This document shows, one piece after another, positions 52,910 to 61,788 of a DNA stretch of 64,000 nucleotides. Position numbers and translations under genes: made by a program. The notes beneath the pieces are model-generated. The model was given only the letters and a program-made list of their open reading frames with translations. It searched no databases and was not told the DNA's origin. This stretch comes from Silanimonas sp. (lineage in GTDB: Bacteria; Pseudomonadota; Gammaproteobacteria; Xanthomonadales; Xanthomonadaceae), in the NCBI GenBank assembly GCA_018334015.1, contig JAGXTI010000040.1, forward strand, positions 1-64,000, read 5' to 3'. Position 1 is the first letter of the stretch. The number at the start of each line of letters is the position of its first letter.

Positions 52910-53894
52910 ATGACCGATCAACGGCCCGTTCCGGGGTATGAAAGGCAGGCCGAGCCGAGTTCGCCGCCGCTGCCGGCCCGTCCCTCGCCCTTGCAGGCCC
53001 TGCTGGCCGAAGAAACCGTGCTGGCCCTTGTGCTGGTGGGCATCGCCTTGGCCGCCGTGCTGAGCCTGGTGCCGGGTCGCGGTCCTGCCGATCTGGAGTT
53101 CTTCGGTCTGGCCCTGCTGCTGATCGTCTGGGTGATCGCCCTGAGCCTCGGCACCGTGCACCTGTTGCGCCATCGCCTGCAGACCCTGGGGCTGGGCGGC
53201 CTCGCCCTGGTGCTGACCGGGGTGCTACTGGGCATTGCACTGGCCAGCGCCACGGTCGGTTGGGCATTGCTTGGCAACCCCTCCGACCGGGCCGGCCTGA
53301 TCGATTTCCTGCTGCGCTCGGCCGGCATCAGCCTGGCCGTGGCCGGAGCCGGTATCGCCCTGGTCGGAAACACCCTGCGCTGGCAGCAGAACCGCATCCG
53401 CCTGCAGCAGGCCGAGTTCGATGGCCTGCAAGCCCGGGTCCGGCCGCACTTCCTGTTCAATGCCCTGAACACCGCCACCGCCCTGCTGCCCGACCAGCCG
53501 GTCGAGGCCGAGCGGGTGCTGCTCGGTCTGGCGGACCTGTTCCGCAGCGCGCTGGGCGATCAGCGAACCCGTACCGAGACTCCAGGTGCCACCACTGTGC
53601 CTGCAGGCCCTGGCTGAAAACGCCATCCACCACGGCATCGAACCCGATCCCTTGGGCGGCTGGATCCGGATCGAACTCCACACCGACAATCACGGCACCC
53701 GCGTCGAGGTGAGCAACTCACTGCCCGCCCAGCCGGCAACCGGCAGCCGCGCTGCAGGCACCCGGATGGGCATCGCGGGCAACCGGCTGCGCCTTGGCAA
53801 CCTGCTCGGGCCGGAGGCCCGGCTCGATGCTTGGCGGGATGGGCAGCGTCACATCGCCCGCATCCAGCTGCCGCCTCAAGCCACCACCCGGTAG
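52910..53894 (+). pseudogene. algZ: AlgZ/LytS-type sensor histidine kinase, broken by deletion and frameshift
   Basis: The first frame (52910-53617) encodes four hydrophobic segments and the H-box RPHFLFNALNT (His near residue 180), then leaves frame after DQRTR. The second frame, readable from about 53571 to 53894, resumes with VPPLCLQALAENAIHHG (the N-box) and a degenerate G-box MGIAGNRLRLGN. From family spacing about 35 residues are missing between H-box and N-box, so a roughly 100-nt deletion of non-multiple-of-three size is inferred. No algR response regulator is adjacent; ppnN converges on its end, overlapping by 19 bp. Confidence 0.8.
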
Positions 53895-55255
53895 CAGGGC
53901 TTGTAGTCGCCCGACATCTTCATCCGGCGCTGCTCGACGAAGGCCCGCAGCAGTTCGTCCAGGCTTTCCATGATGGCGCGGTCGCCGTGGATCTGGAACG
54001 GACCGTGCCGTTCGATGCGGCAGATGCCCGATTCCTTGACGTTGCCGGCGACGATGCCGGAGAAAGCCCGCCGCAGGTCGGCGGCGAGCGCGTGCACCGG
54101 CCGGCCGAAGCGCAGGTCGAGCGCGGCCATGCTGGCGTGGTCGGGCTCGAAGGGCTGCTGGAAGTCGAAGGGGATTTTCAGGGTCCAGTGGAAGAAGAAC
54201 GCATCGCGTTGGGCGATGCGGTGCTCGCGCACGGCCTTCATGCCCGCCTTCATCGCCTTGGCCACGGCCACCGGGTCCTCGACGATGATGCGGTAGCGGC
54301 TGGCCGCCTCGTCGCCGAGCGTGAGGCGGATGAAACGGTCGATCTGCTGGAAGTAATCGGCCGAACCCTCCGGCCCGGTGAACACCAGCGGGAAGGGCAC
54401 GCCGGCGTTGTCGGGGTGCAGCAGGATGCCCAGCAGGTAGAGGATCTCCTCGGCGGTGCCGACGCCGCCGGGGAAGACGATGATGCCGTGGCCGAGGCGG
54501 ACGAAGCCTTCGAGGCGCTTCTCGATGTCCGGCATGATCACGAGCTGGTTGACGATCGGGTTCGGCGACTCGGCGGCGATGATGCCGGGCTCGGTCATGC
54601 CGATGTAGCGCGGGCTGCGCTGGCGCTGCTTGGCATGGGCGATGGTGGCGCCCTTCATCGGCCCTTTCATGGCGCCCGGCCCGCAGCCGGTGCAGATGTC
54701 GAGCCCACGCAGGCCCAGCTCGTAACCCACTCGCTTGGTGTAGAGGTATTCCTCGCGACCGATCGAATGCCCGCCCCAGCAGACCACGAGGTTCGGGTCC
54801 TGGTGCGGGCGCATCACCCGGGCGTTGCGCAGGATCTCGAAGACCACCGAGGTGAGGCCTTCCGAGGTGTCGAAATCGAACTGCCCGCCCTGCACATCGA
54901 TGGCGGTGTAGGCGATGTCGCGCACCACCGCAAACAGCAGGTCGGCCACGCCACGGATCAGCTCGCCGTCGACGAAGGCGATGGCCGGCGCGTTCTTCAA
55001 TTCCAGCCGGATGCCGCGGTCCATCTGCTGGACCTCGATGTCGAAATCCGGGTAGCGGGCCGAGGCCGCCCGCGGGTCGTCGGAATCGGAGCCGACCGTC
55101 AGCACGGCCAGCGCGCAGCGGCGCAGGGTCTCGCGCAGGCTGCCCTGGGTCGCGTCGGTGAGGCGGGCGATCTCGGCGCGCGAGAGGATGTCGAGACCAC
55201 CGCGCGGGGTGACACGGGCATTGACGGTGGACAGGGGGGCGTAGGTGTCGCTCAT
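53876..55255 (-). CDS. ppnN: nucleotide 5'-monophosphate nucleosidase PpnN (YgdH)
   Basis: PpnN splits purine and pyrimidine monophosphates to base and ribose-5-phosphate and in E. coli is stimulated by (p)ppGpp. The 459-residue product has the LOG-type Rossmann core with the PGGxGTxxE motif (VFPGGVGTAEEILYL) and VCWGGHSI. Flanking N- and C-terminal domains are characteristic of PpnN rather than short LOG proteins. ATG 55255 is preferred to a frame extended 15 codons upstream. Confidence 0.94.
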   Translation of the reverse strand: MSDTYAPLSTVNARVTPRGGLDILSRAEIARLTDATQGSLRETLRRCALAVLTVGSDSDDPRAASARYPDFDIEVQQMDRGIRLELKNAPAIAFVDGELIRGVADLLFAVVRDIAYTAIDVQGGQFDFDTSEGLTSVVFEILRNARVMRPHQDPNLVVCWGGHSIGREEYLYTKRVGYELGLRGLDICTGCGPGAMKGPMKGATIAHAKQRQRSPRYIGMTEPGIIAAESPNPIVNQLVIMPDIEKRLEGFVRLGHGIIVFPGGVGTAEEILYLLGILLHPDNAGVPFPLVFTGPEGSADYFQQIDRFIRLTLGDEAASRYRIIVEDPVAVAKAMKAGMKAVREHRIAQRDAFFFHWTLKIPFDFQQPFEPDHASMAALDLRFGRPVHALAADLRRAFSGIVAGNVKESGICRIERHGPFQIHGDRAIMESLDELLRAFVEQRRMKMSGDYKPCYRVVA

Positions 55256-55338
55256 CGCGGGGCTGGGTGGTTCTTCGTTGTGGACCCACAACTCTAGCAT
55301 TGCCGGGCGGCCATGCCGACGATACAGCCTGGGCCAAA

Positions 55339-55368
55339 ACAGCGACGGCCGGGTTGCCCCGGCCGTCG
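55339..55368 (-). terminator. probable terminator of the TonB-receptor gene
   Basis: A perfect 10-11-bp inverted repeat (CGACGGCCGG at 55343-55352 with 55359-55368, 4-nt inner loop) lies 25 bp past the receptor stop codon. On the minus strand it is followed by CTGTTTTGG, a short imperfect U-tract. Confidence 0.6.
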
Positions 55369-55393
55369 ATTCAACTCACCCACTGGGCCGCGA

Positions 55394-58300
55394 TCAGAAG
55401 CGGTAGCGGAAGGTGATCTGCGCCGCCCACTGCGATTCACCGCGAGCCTGGCGGGTGATGAAGTCCTCCAGACCGCCCGACTGCAGACCGTAGATGTAGC
55501 GGCCCTGGGCGTCGCGACCCAGGTAGTTGACGAAGCTGCGGGCCTGCGCGCCCTGGGCTTGGAAGCCGATCTCGTCGATGCGGCCCCAGTCCTTGTTGAT
55601 CAGGTTGCCGACGTTGAGGATGTCGAGCACCAGCTCCGAGCGGTGTTCCTTGAAGAAGCCCGGCAGCTCCTGGCTGATGCGCAGATCGAAGCTGTTGGTC
55701 CACGGCGAGAAATCGCTGTAGCGATCGACCACGCCACCGGCGAAGCGGTTCAGGCCGTTGGCATTGACGATGTTCCAGAAAGCCTGCTCCTCGGCAGCAC
55801 CGCCGCGGAACACCACCTCGCCCGAACCGAAGGCACGCGGGATGTACATCAGGTCATTGGTGACACCGTCGCCGTTCAGGTCGTTGCCGAAGATCCAGCT
55901 GTAGGGCTTGCCCTTGCGGCCCTCGTAGAACAGACCGAAATCGGTGGCGAAGCCGTCGAAGAAGAAATGCCGGTAGGCCAGCGTGCCGATGATGCGGTCG
56001 CGCACCAGGTAGGGCGAGCGGGCCAAGGTGTCTTCGTTGGTGTTGAAGACCGCCACCGCCTGCCAGTTGGAATTGGCCACCGACGAGGTCAGTGGGCTGA
56101 CTTCCTCGGCCTCGGTGAAGGAGTAGGCCAGCGACCAGGACCAGCCATCGGCCTGACGCGGACGGGTCAATCCGAGGGTGAAGTTCTGGCCGCCGCCCTC
56201 GGAGGTGGGCAGGGCGATCACGGCGTTGTTGAAGGCCGCGTTGTTCTGCCAGCGAGCAACCGGCGCGTTCAGGCCGGCGCAGGCACCGGTGGTGATCGGC
56301 GCACCGCCATCGGTCCAGCAGTTGGTGTTCTGGCCGCCGGGGCTCCAGAACAGCGCGCGGCCGTCCGAGCCGGTGGCGGTCGGGGCACCGATGTTCAGGT
56401 GCTGGAACCAGATCGCGTCTTCCACCCGGGTGAGGATCACTTCGGCCGAGAAAATGGCGCCCCAGAACGGCAGCTCATGCTCGAAAGCCAGGTTGGCCCG
56501 CCAGACCGAGGGCTGGTCGAGGTTCTCGCCCAGGAAATCGACGTTGGCTGCCGGCGGCGTACCCGGGAGGGCGGTCGGCTGGGCGGCAGGGTTGGGGCTG
56601 AAGATGCCAGGACCGGTGGTCGGGCAGGCCGGCAAACCACCGGTGCCGCAACCGATGATCGAGGTGGCGCGACCGGTGTTGGAGTAGGGGTTGGACAGCC
56701 AGACGTTGGCCGCCGAGCCCTGGAACAGGCCAAAACCACCGCGAATCTGGGTCTGGCGCTCGCTGTCGAAGGTGTAGTTGAAGCCGAAGCGCGGCTGCCA
56801 GAGGATCTCGCCGTCCAGGGTGTTGCTGTTGTTGAGACCAAAGCCTCCGGTGGCGCGCGGACGGCCCGGACCCGGCACCGCCGCCACGGCCGGAGCGGCG
56901 GCCAGCGGATTGAACAGCGGCGAATCGGGCATGCCGGTGCGGTCGACGCGGAAGCCGGACACCAGGGTCAGGTTGTCGTTGACGAACCAGGTGTTCTGCA
57001 GGAAGAAGCCGAGGTTCTCCAACTGCCACTGCGCCACGCCGTCGTTGAGCGAGCGACCCGGCTGCGGCACCTGGGCCAGGAACTGCAGGGGACGGCCGGC
57101 CTCGAAGCTGTTGGCGCAGGTGGCGGTGAGCAGGCAGCCGAAGGTGTAGTTGCCGCGGGTGTCCTGCAGGAAGGCGTTGAAGAACTCGATCCGCGACCAG
57201 TCGACACCGGCCTTGATCTCGTGGTCGCCGAGGAACAGGTTGCCGGCGAAGAACAGATCGTCGGTGGTGGTGGCGAGCCGGTTGAAGTGGCGGCTGCGCT
57301 CGGTGCCAAAGTTCAACGAGCGGATACCGCCTGCCACGCCCGGCGGCGGGGTGCCACCGGTGAAGCGCACAGCGATGGCCGGCAGGTTGGAGGCGTTCAA
57401 CGGCGCGCTCTCGTACTCGCGGCGCGAGGCGCGGAACTCGGTCGAGAAGGTGTCGGTCCAGTCAGCAAACCACTGGCCAACCAGGCTCTCGAAGGTCTTG
57501 TTCTGGATGCGGCCGTGCGAGGACAGGGCGAGCGAGGTGGCACCGAAGCCGTCGAAGATCGGCATGCTCTCGTCGGTCTTGGTGTAACGCAGGTTGGCGC
57601 GGTGGTTCTCGGCGATGTTCCAGTCGATCTTGACCAGGGTGTCCTCGACGCGCAGCTCCTGCTGCGGCCGGGCGATGGTGCCGGCATCGATGCCCCAGCG
57701 CGACTGCGCGAGCTGGCGGGTGGCGTCGATCTCGGCCGGGGTGATGAAAACCTGACGGCCGTCCCCACCCAGCGGCACGAAGTCGGTGCCGAGGCGGGTC
57801 GAGGTGAAGTCCTCGTAGGCGATGAAGAAGAACAGGCGGTCACGCAGGATCGGGCCGCCAAAGGTGAAGCCGGTGGTGGTGTCTTCCGATTCCGGCGGCG
57901 CGAAGAAGGTGCCGGCAGCACGGTTGAAACGGTCACCGGCCATGGAATCGTTACGGAACACGTGGAACACGCTGCCGCGGAACTCGTTGGTGCCCGAGCG
58001 GGTGACGGCGTTGATGTTGGCGCCGGTGAAGCCACGCTGGGTCACGTCGTAATTGGAGATGTTGATCTGCACTTCTTCGATCGCGTCGATCGAGATCGGC
58101 TGCTTGGCCGTCGGCAGGTTGTTGGCTTCGAGACCGAAGGTGTCGGAGACGCCAACGCCGTCGATGGTGATGCTGTTGAAGCGCGAGTTCTGGCCGAGCA
58201 CCGAGATCTCGCCGCGGTCCTTGTCGGTCTGCGCGAGGCGCGGGTCGAGGCGGGCGTAATCCTGCAGGTTGCGCTGGATCGAAGCGAAGGAGTCGAGCTG

Positions 58301-58747
58301 GTCGCGGGTCACCGTGGTGCCGGCACCGATGGCGGTGGCCGAGAAGGGCGAGTGGGCGAGGTTGTCGGCCGTCACTTCGACCACTTCAAGCATCCTTTCG
58401 GCGGGCACCAGACTGGCATTGACCGTGGTGGTCTCGGCGAGCCGCAGGAACACGTTCTCGATGACTTCGGTCTTGCCGTCCTTGGTGATGGTGACCCGGT
58501 ACGGGCCACCGACGCGCAAGCCGCGCGCCGCGAATCGACCGCCCGAATCCGACAGGGCCTGGGCCGAGGTGCCGGAGGGCAGGTGGGTGATCGTCACCTG
58601 GGCGCCGACCACGGCGACATCGCCCAAGCCTGTGACGCGGCCACCGATGTTGGCCGTGGTGGTCTGGGCAAACGCCGGCGCCGAAGCGAGGGCAATGGCG
58701 AGGCCGAGGGCGAGCTGCGAGTAACGCACCTTGCTGCGGTAATTCAT
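55394..58747 (-). CDS. Oar-like TonB-dependent outer-membrane receptor
   Basis: The 1117-residue product has a signal peptide (cleavage after SAPAFA) and an N-terminal carboxypeptidase-regulatory-like beta-sandwich (about 30-115, IGGRVTGLGDVAVVGAQVTI). A plug domain follows (about 120-240; FNSITIDGVGVSDTFGL, IDAIEEVQINISNYDVTQRG), then a large beta-barrel ending in the OM-sorting phenylalanine (ITFRYRF). This is the Oar/CarboxypepD_reg class common in Xanthomonads and myxobacteria, for which the substrate is mostly unknown. It is monocistronic. Confidence 0.93.
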   Translation of the reverse strand: MNYRSKVRYSQLALGLAIALASAPAFAQTTTANIGGRVTGLGDVAVVGAQVTITHLPSGTSAQALSDSGGRFAARGLRVGGPYRVTITKDGKTEVIENVFLRLAETTTVNASLVPAERMLEVVEVTADNLAHSPFSATAIGAGTTVTRDQLDSFASIQRNLQDYARLDPRLAQTDKDRGEISVLGQNSRFNSITIDGVGVSDTFGLEANNLPTAKQPISIDAIEEVQINISNYDVTQRGFTGANINAVTRSGTNEFRGSVFHVFRNDSMAGDRFNRAAGTFFAPPESEDTTTGFTFGGPILRDRLFFFIAYEDFTSTRLGTDFVPLGGDGRQVFITPAEIDATRQLAQSRWGIDAGTIARPQQELRVEDTLVKIDWNIAENHRANLRYTKTDESMPIFDGFGATSLALSSHGRIQNKTFESLVGQWFADWTDTFSTEFRASRREYESAPLNASNLPAIAVRFTGGTPPPGVAGGIRSLNFGTERSRHFNRLATTTDDLFFAGNLFLGDHEIKAGVDWSRIEFFNAFLQDTRGNYTFGCLLTATCANSFEAGRPLQFLAQVPQPGRSLNDGVAQWQLENLGFFLQNTWFVNDNLTLVSGFRVDRTGMPDSPLFNPLAAAPAVAAVPGPGRPRATGGFGLNNSNTLDGEILWQPRFGFNYTFDSERQTQIRGGFGLFQGSAANVWLSNPYSNTGRATSIIGCGTGGLPACPTTGPGIFSPNPAAQPTALPGTPPAANVDFLGENLDQPSVWRANLAFEHELPFWGAIFSAEVILTRVEDAIWFQHLNIGAPTATGSDGRALFWSPGGQNTNCWTDGGAPITTGACAGLNAPVARWQNNAAFNNAVIALPTSEGGGQNFTLGLTRPRQADGWSWSLAYSFTEAEEVSPLTSSVANSNWQAVAVFNTNEDTLARSPYLVRDRIIGTLAYRHFFFDGFATDFGLFYEGRKGKPYSWIFGNDLNGDGVTNDLMYIPRAFGSGEVVFRGGAAEEQAFWNIVNANGLNRFAGGVVDRYSDFSPWTNSFDLRISQELPGFFKEHRSELVLDILNVGNLINKDWGRIDEIGFQAQGAQARSFVNYLGRDAQGRYIYGLQSGGLEDFITRQARGESQWAAQITFRYRF

Positions 58748-58902
58748 GGGTAGGAACCTGCTTGAGGGAGGGATGACACCAGATGGCCGACCACCCCCTT
58801 GGCGGTCAGCTAACCATGTCTTAACAGCTTAGTTCAGCCTAGTGACACTTCTGTGACTCGGCAAGCACCTTCGTGGATCGTCTCAAACTGAGAAGAGACG
58901 GC

Positions 58903-59661
58903 TCACTCGGACGCCGGCGAGGGCGCATGGACGGTGCCGCGATGGACCCGCCCCTCGGGCGAAAGCAGGCTGACGCAGGCGGCGGCATAGGCGGCGGCCG
59001 CGGGCACCCGCAGGGCGGCCTCGTCGACGAAAGCACGGGCGCGCAGTGCGCCACGCATCGGGCCGGGTTGCAGGGCGGCCACGCGGACACTGGAGGCGGC
59101 GGTTTCCTCGTGCAGCATCCGCATCAGGCCCTGGTTGGCCTGCTGGGCCAGACCGTAGGCGCCCCAGTAGGCCCCACCCACCCGCTCCGGTGCATCGACC
59201 ACGAAGACCACGGCCGAATCCCCGGCGCGGCGCAGGGCCGGCAAACAGGCCTGCGTCAGGAACCAGCGTGCCGTCAGGTTGACCTGCCATTGCCGGGCGA
59301 ACTGCTCGGGCGGGGTGTTCTCGAGCGGGGTGAGACCAGCAAAGTCGGCGGCGGTGTGCAGGATGCCGTGCAGGCCGCCCAGTTCACGCTCCACGGTGTC
59401 GGCCAGGGTTTCGTAGTCGGATGGGTCGGCACCGGCCAGATCGATCGGGTACAGGGCGGGCTCCGGGCCCAGGGCCTTGACCGCGTCGTAGACCCGGTTG
59501 AGTTTCGGCACCTTGCGGCCCAGCAGTACCAGACGGGCACCGGCCCGGGCGCAGGCCAGTGCGGCGGCCTGCCCGAGCTCGCCGTGGGCGCCGGTGAGCA
59601 CGATCACCCGGCCGGCCAGAGGCCGCGCCGGGGCGGCAGGAAAAGGCACGAACTCGCTCAT
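58903..59661 (-). CDS. short-chain dehydrogenase-fold protein lacking catalytic Ser and Lys
   Basis: The 252-residue product has the SDR Rossmann fold: the nucleotide loop TGAHGELGQ (family TGxxxGxG), LGRKVPKLNR, and a catalytic-region helix GGAYWGAYGLAQQANQGL. The active tyrosine is present, but the YxxxK lysine is Gln (YGLAQ). The upstream segment VVFVVDAPERVGG has no serine where SDRs normally carry one. It may bind NAD(P) without being a normal oxidoreductase. It is coupled to grxD by a 4-bp overlap. Confidence 0.85.
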   Translation of the reverse strand: MSEFVPFPAAPARPLAGRVIVLTGAHGELGQAAALACARAGARLVLLGRKVPKLNRVYDAVKALGPEPALYPIDLAGADPSDYETLADTVERELGGLHGILHTAADFAGLTPLENTPPEQFARQWQVNLTARWFLTQACLPALRRAGDSAVVFVVDAPERVGGAYWGAYGLAQQANQGLMRMLHEETAASSVRVAALQPGPMRGALRARAFVDEAALRVPAAAAYAAACVSLLSPEGRVHRGTVHAPSPASE

Positions 59662-59978
59662 GCCGACTGCGCCTCGGCGACGATCCGGGCCAGCTCGCCG
59701 GCTGCGGCCAGCTCGTCGACGATGTCGGCACCACCGATCAGTTCGCCCTGCACGAACAGCTGCGGGAAGGTCGGCCAGTCGGCAAAGCGCGGCAGGTTGG
59801 CGCGGATCTCGGGGTCGGCCATCACATTGACCGTGTGCCATTGCTGGGCGCCGGCTTTGCGCAGGGCCTCGACGGCACGCTGCGAGTGGCCGCACATCGG
59901 CAGCTCGGGCGTACCCTTCATGAACAGCACCACCGGCCGGTTCGCCAGTTCGGCCTTGATCCGCTCCATCACCGCCAT
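59658..59978 (-). CDS. grxD: monothiol glutaredoxin (Grx4/GrxD type)
   Basis: This family carries and delivers [2Fe-2S] clusters. The 106-residue product matches the single-domain form: the [15 protein letters not shown] segment, [16 protein letters not shown] and the GGADIVDEL helix. The usual CGFS active site reads CGHS here, a Phe-to-His change confirmed on the nucleotide sequence. The cluster-binding cysteine is kept. ATG 59969 is an alternative start three codons in. The longer upstream frame is not coding. Confidence 0.92.
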   Translation of the reverse strand: MAVMERIKAELANRPVVLFMKGTPELPMCGHSQRAVEALRKAGAQQWHTVNVMADPEIRANLPRFADWPTFPQLFVQGELIGGADIVDELAAAGELARIVAEAQSA

Positions 59979-60088
59979 CGCACACCCGCTCCCGTTCGCT
60001 TTGTCCGACGCATTCACGACACTGGCACCGGGGGCCGGTGCTGCTCGGTCTACAATTCTACCCCCTGCCATCCGAACCGGAGAGCCCC

Positions 60089-60667
60089 ATGGCCATCACC
60101 CTGCCCGCCCTGCCCTACGCCCGCGATGCCCTCGCGCCGCACATCTCGGCCGAGACGATCGACTTCCACTACGGCAAGCACCATCAGGCCTACCTCGACA
60201 ACCTCAACAAGCAGATCGCCGGCACCGAGTTCGAGACCCTCGACCTCGAGGCGATCATCCGCAAGTCGCAGGGCGGCATGTTCAACAACGCCGCGCAGGT
60301 GTGGAACCACAGCTTCTACTGGAACTGCCTGGCACCGGGCGGCGGTGGCGAGCCCAAGGGCAAACTGGCCGAGGCCATCAATGCGGCCTTCGGTTCGTTC
60401 GCGGCCTTCAAGGAGCAGTTCACCCAGACCGCGCTGAGCACCTTCGGCTCGGGCTGGGCTTGGCTCGTGCAACGCCCAGACGGCAGCCTGGCGCTGGTGT
60501 CCACGTCCAATGCCGCGACCCCGCTGACCGGCAGCGACACCGCCCTGCTCACCTGCGATGTCTGGGAGCACGCCTACTACGTCGACTACCGCAATGCGCG
60601 GGCCAAGTACGTCGAAGCCTTCTGGAATCTGGTGAACTGGGACTTCGTCGCCCGCCAGATGCGCTGA
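60089..60667 (+). CDS. sodB: superoxide dismutase [Fe]
   Basis: The 192-residue product is a cytoplasmic Fe/Mn-family superoxide dismutase, most like FeSOD. The metal ligands are visible in [13 protein letters not shown] (first His), [14 protein letters not shown] (second His) and [11 protein letters not shown] (Asp and His). The [14 protein letters not shown] context and GSGWAWL favour Fe over Mn. GGAGA lies before ATG 60089, and a TACAAT -10-like hexamer is at 60051-60056. It is divergent from grxD and followed 15 bp later by an ABC ATPase gene. Confidence 0.95.
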   Translation: MAITLPALPYARDALAPHISAETIDFHYGKHHQAYLDNLNKQIAGTEFETLDLEAIIRKSQGGMFNNAAQVWNHSFYWNCLAPGGGGEPKGKLAEAINAAFGSFAAFKEQFTQTALSTFGSGWAWLVQRPDGSLALVSTSNAATPLTGSDTALLTCDVWEHAYYVDYRNARAKYVEAFWNLVNWDFVARQMR

Positions 60668-60682
60668 AGCGGTCCGGCAGCG

Positions 60683-61747
60683 ATGCAGACCACGCCCTCG
60701 ACCGCGCCCACCACGGCCACCAGCCTGCTGGCCGTGGACAGGCTGGCTGCCGCCCACGAGGGCCGGCGGGTGTTCGAGGACGTGTCCTTCACTCTGGCGC
60801 GCGGCGAGATCGCGGCCCTGCTCGGGCCCTCGGGCACCGGCAAGACCACCCTGCTGCGGGTCATTGCCGGCCTGCACCCCGCCGCCGCCGGCCGGGTGCT
60901 GCTGCGCGGTGTCGATGCCACCGGCCTGCCACCGGAACGGCGGGGGCTGGGCTTCGTGTTCCAGGACCTCGCCCTGTTTCCGCACCGCGATGTGGCGGGC
61001 AACTTGGACTTTGGCCTGGCGCACTGGCCGCGGGCCGAACGCGAGGCCCGCGTGGCCGAGCTGCTCGCCCGCACCGGCCTCGAGGGCCTGGCCGGCCGGA
61101 TGCCGCATGAACTCTCCGGCGGTCAGCAGCAGCGGGTGGCGCTGGCCCGTTCGCTGGCCCCCCGGCCCGATCTGCTGCTGCTCGACGAACCGCTCTCCAG
61201 CCTCGATGCCGACCTGCGCCCCCGGCTGCGCGACGAACTGCGGGCCTTGCTGAAAGTCGAAGGCACGGCGGCCCTGCTGGTCACCCACGACCAGGACGAG
61301 GCTTTCGCTTTCGCCGACACGGTGGGCGTGATGTTGGGCGGCCGGCTGGCCCAGTGGGACGAGGGCTACGCGCTCTACCACCAGCCGAGCAGCGCCGAGG
61401 TTTCACGCTTCGTCGGCGATGGCCGCCTGCTGCCGGTGCACGGTCTGGGCGAGGGCCGCATCGGTACGCCGTTCGGCCCGCTCGAGGGCAGCAGCGGCAT
61501 GGGTGGCCTGCCGGAAGGTGGCGAGGGCCTGCTGCTGGTGCGGCCCGATGACCTGGTGCTGGGCGAGGGCGAGATCGAGGCCACCCTCACCGGCCTGGTG
61601 TTCCACGGGGCCGAATCGATGCACCGCCTGCAGCTCGACGACGGCACCGAACTGGCGGCCCTGGCCCCCAGCCACCGCCGCTTCGCGATCGGGCAGCGGG
61701 TGAGGTTGCGCCCGGATTTCGCCCATGTGGTGGTGTTCCCGCGCTGA
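60683..61747 (+). CDS. ABC transporter ATP-binding protein (FbpC/CysA-type with TOBE domain)
   Basis: The 354-residue ATPase shows Walker A GPSGTGKTT, signature LSGGQQQRVALARSL, Walker B LLLLDEPLSSLD and switch VTHDQDEAFAFAD. A C-terminal TOBE-like regulatory region follows (about 280-350). This layout is found in importers of Fe3+, sulfate/molybdate, polyamines or sugars. No permease or binding protein is adjacent, so the substrate is unknown. The short gap after sodB suggests one transcript, which would fit a metal-related role, but that is inference. Confidence 0.85.
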   Translation: MQTTPSTAPTTATSLLAVDRLAAAHEGRRVFEDVSFTLARGEIAALLGPSGTGKTTLLRVIAGLHPAAAGRVLLRGVDATGLPPERRGLGFVFQDLALFPHRDVAGNLDFGLAHWPRAEREARVAELLARTGLEGLAGRMPHELSGGQQQRVALARSLAPRPDLLLLDEPLSSLDADLRPRLRDELRALLKVEGTAALLVTHDQDEAFAFADTVGVMLGGRLAQWDEGYALYHQPSSAEVSRFVGDGRLLPVHGLGEGRIGTPFGPLEGSSGMGGLPEGGEGLLLVRPDDLVLGEGEIEATLTGLVFHGAESMHRLQLDDGTELAALAPSHRRFAIGQRVRLRPDFAHVVVFPR

Positions 61748-61788
61748 GCCGTGGCGAATCGCCTCGGCGCGGAGCCTGCCGGCGAGGA

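Noticed and set aside
55313-58753. 1146-codon open frame antisense to the TonB receptor
   Set aside because: The receptor frame has a signal peptide, plug and C-terminal Phe. The opposite frame is a Val/Gly/Arg-rich shadow.
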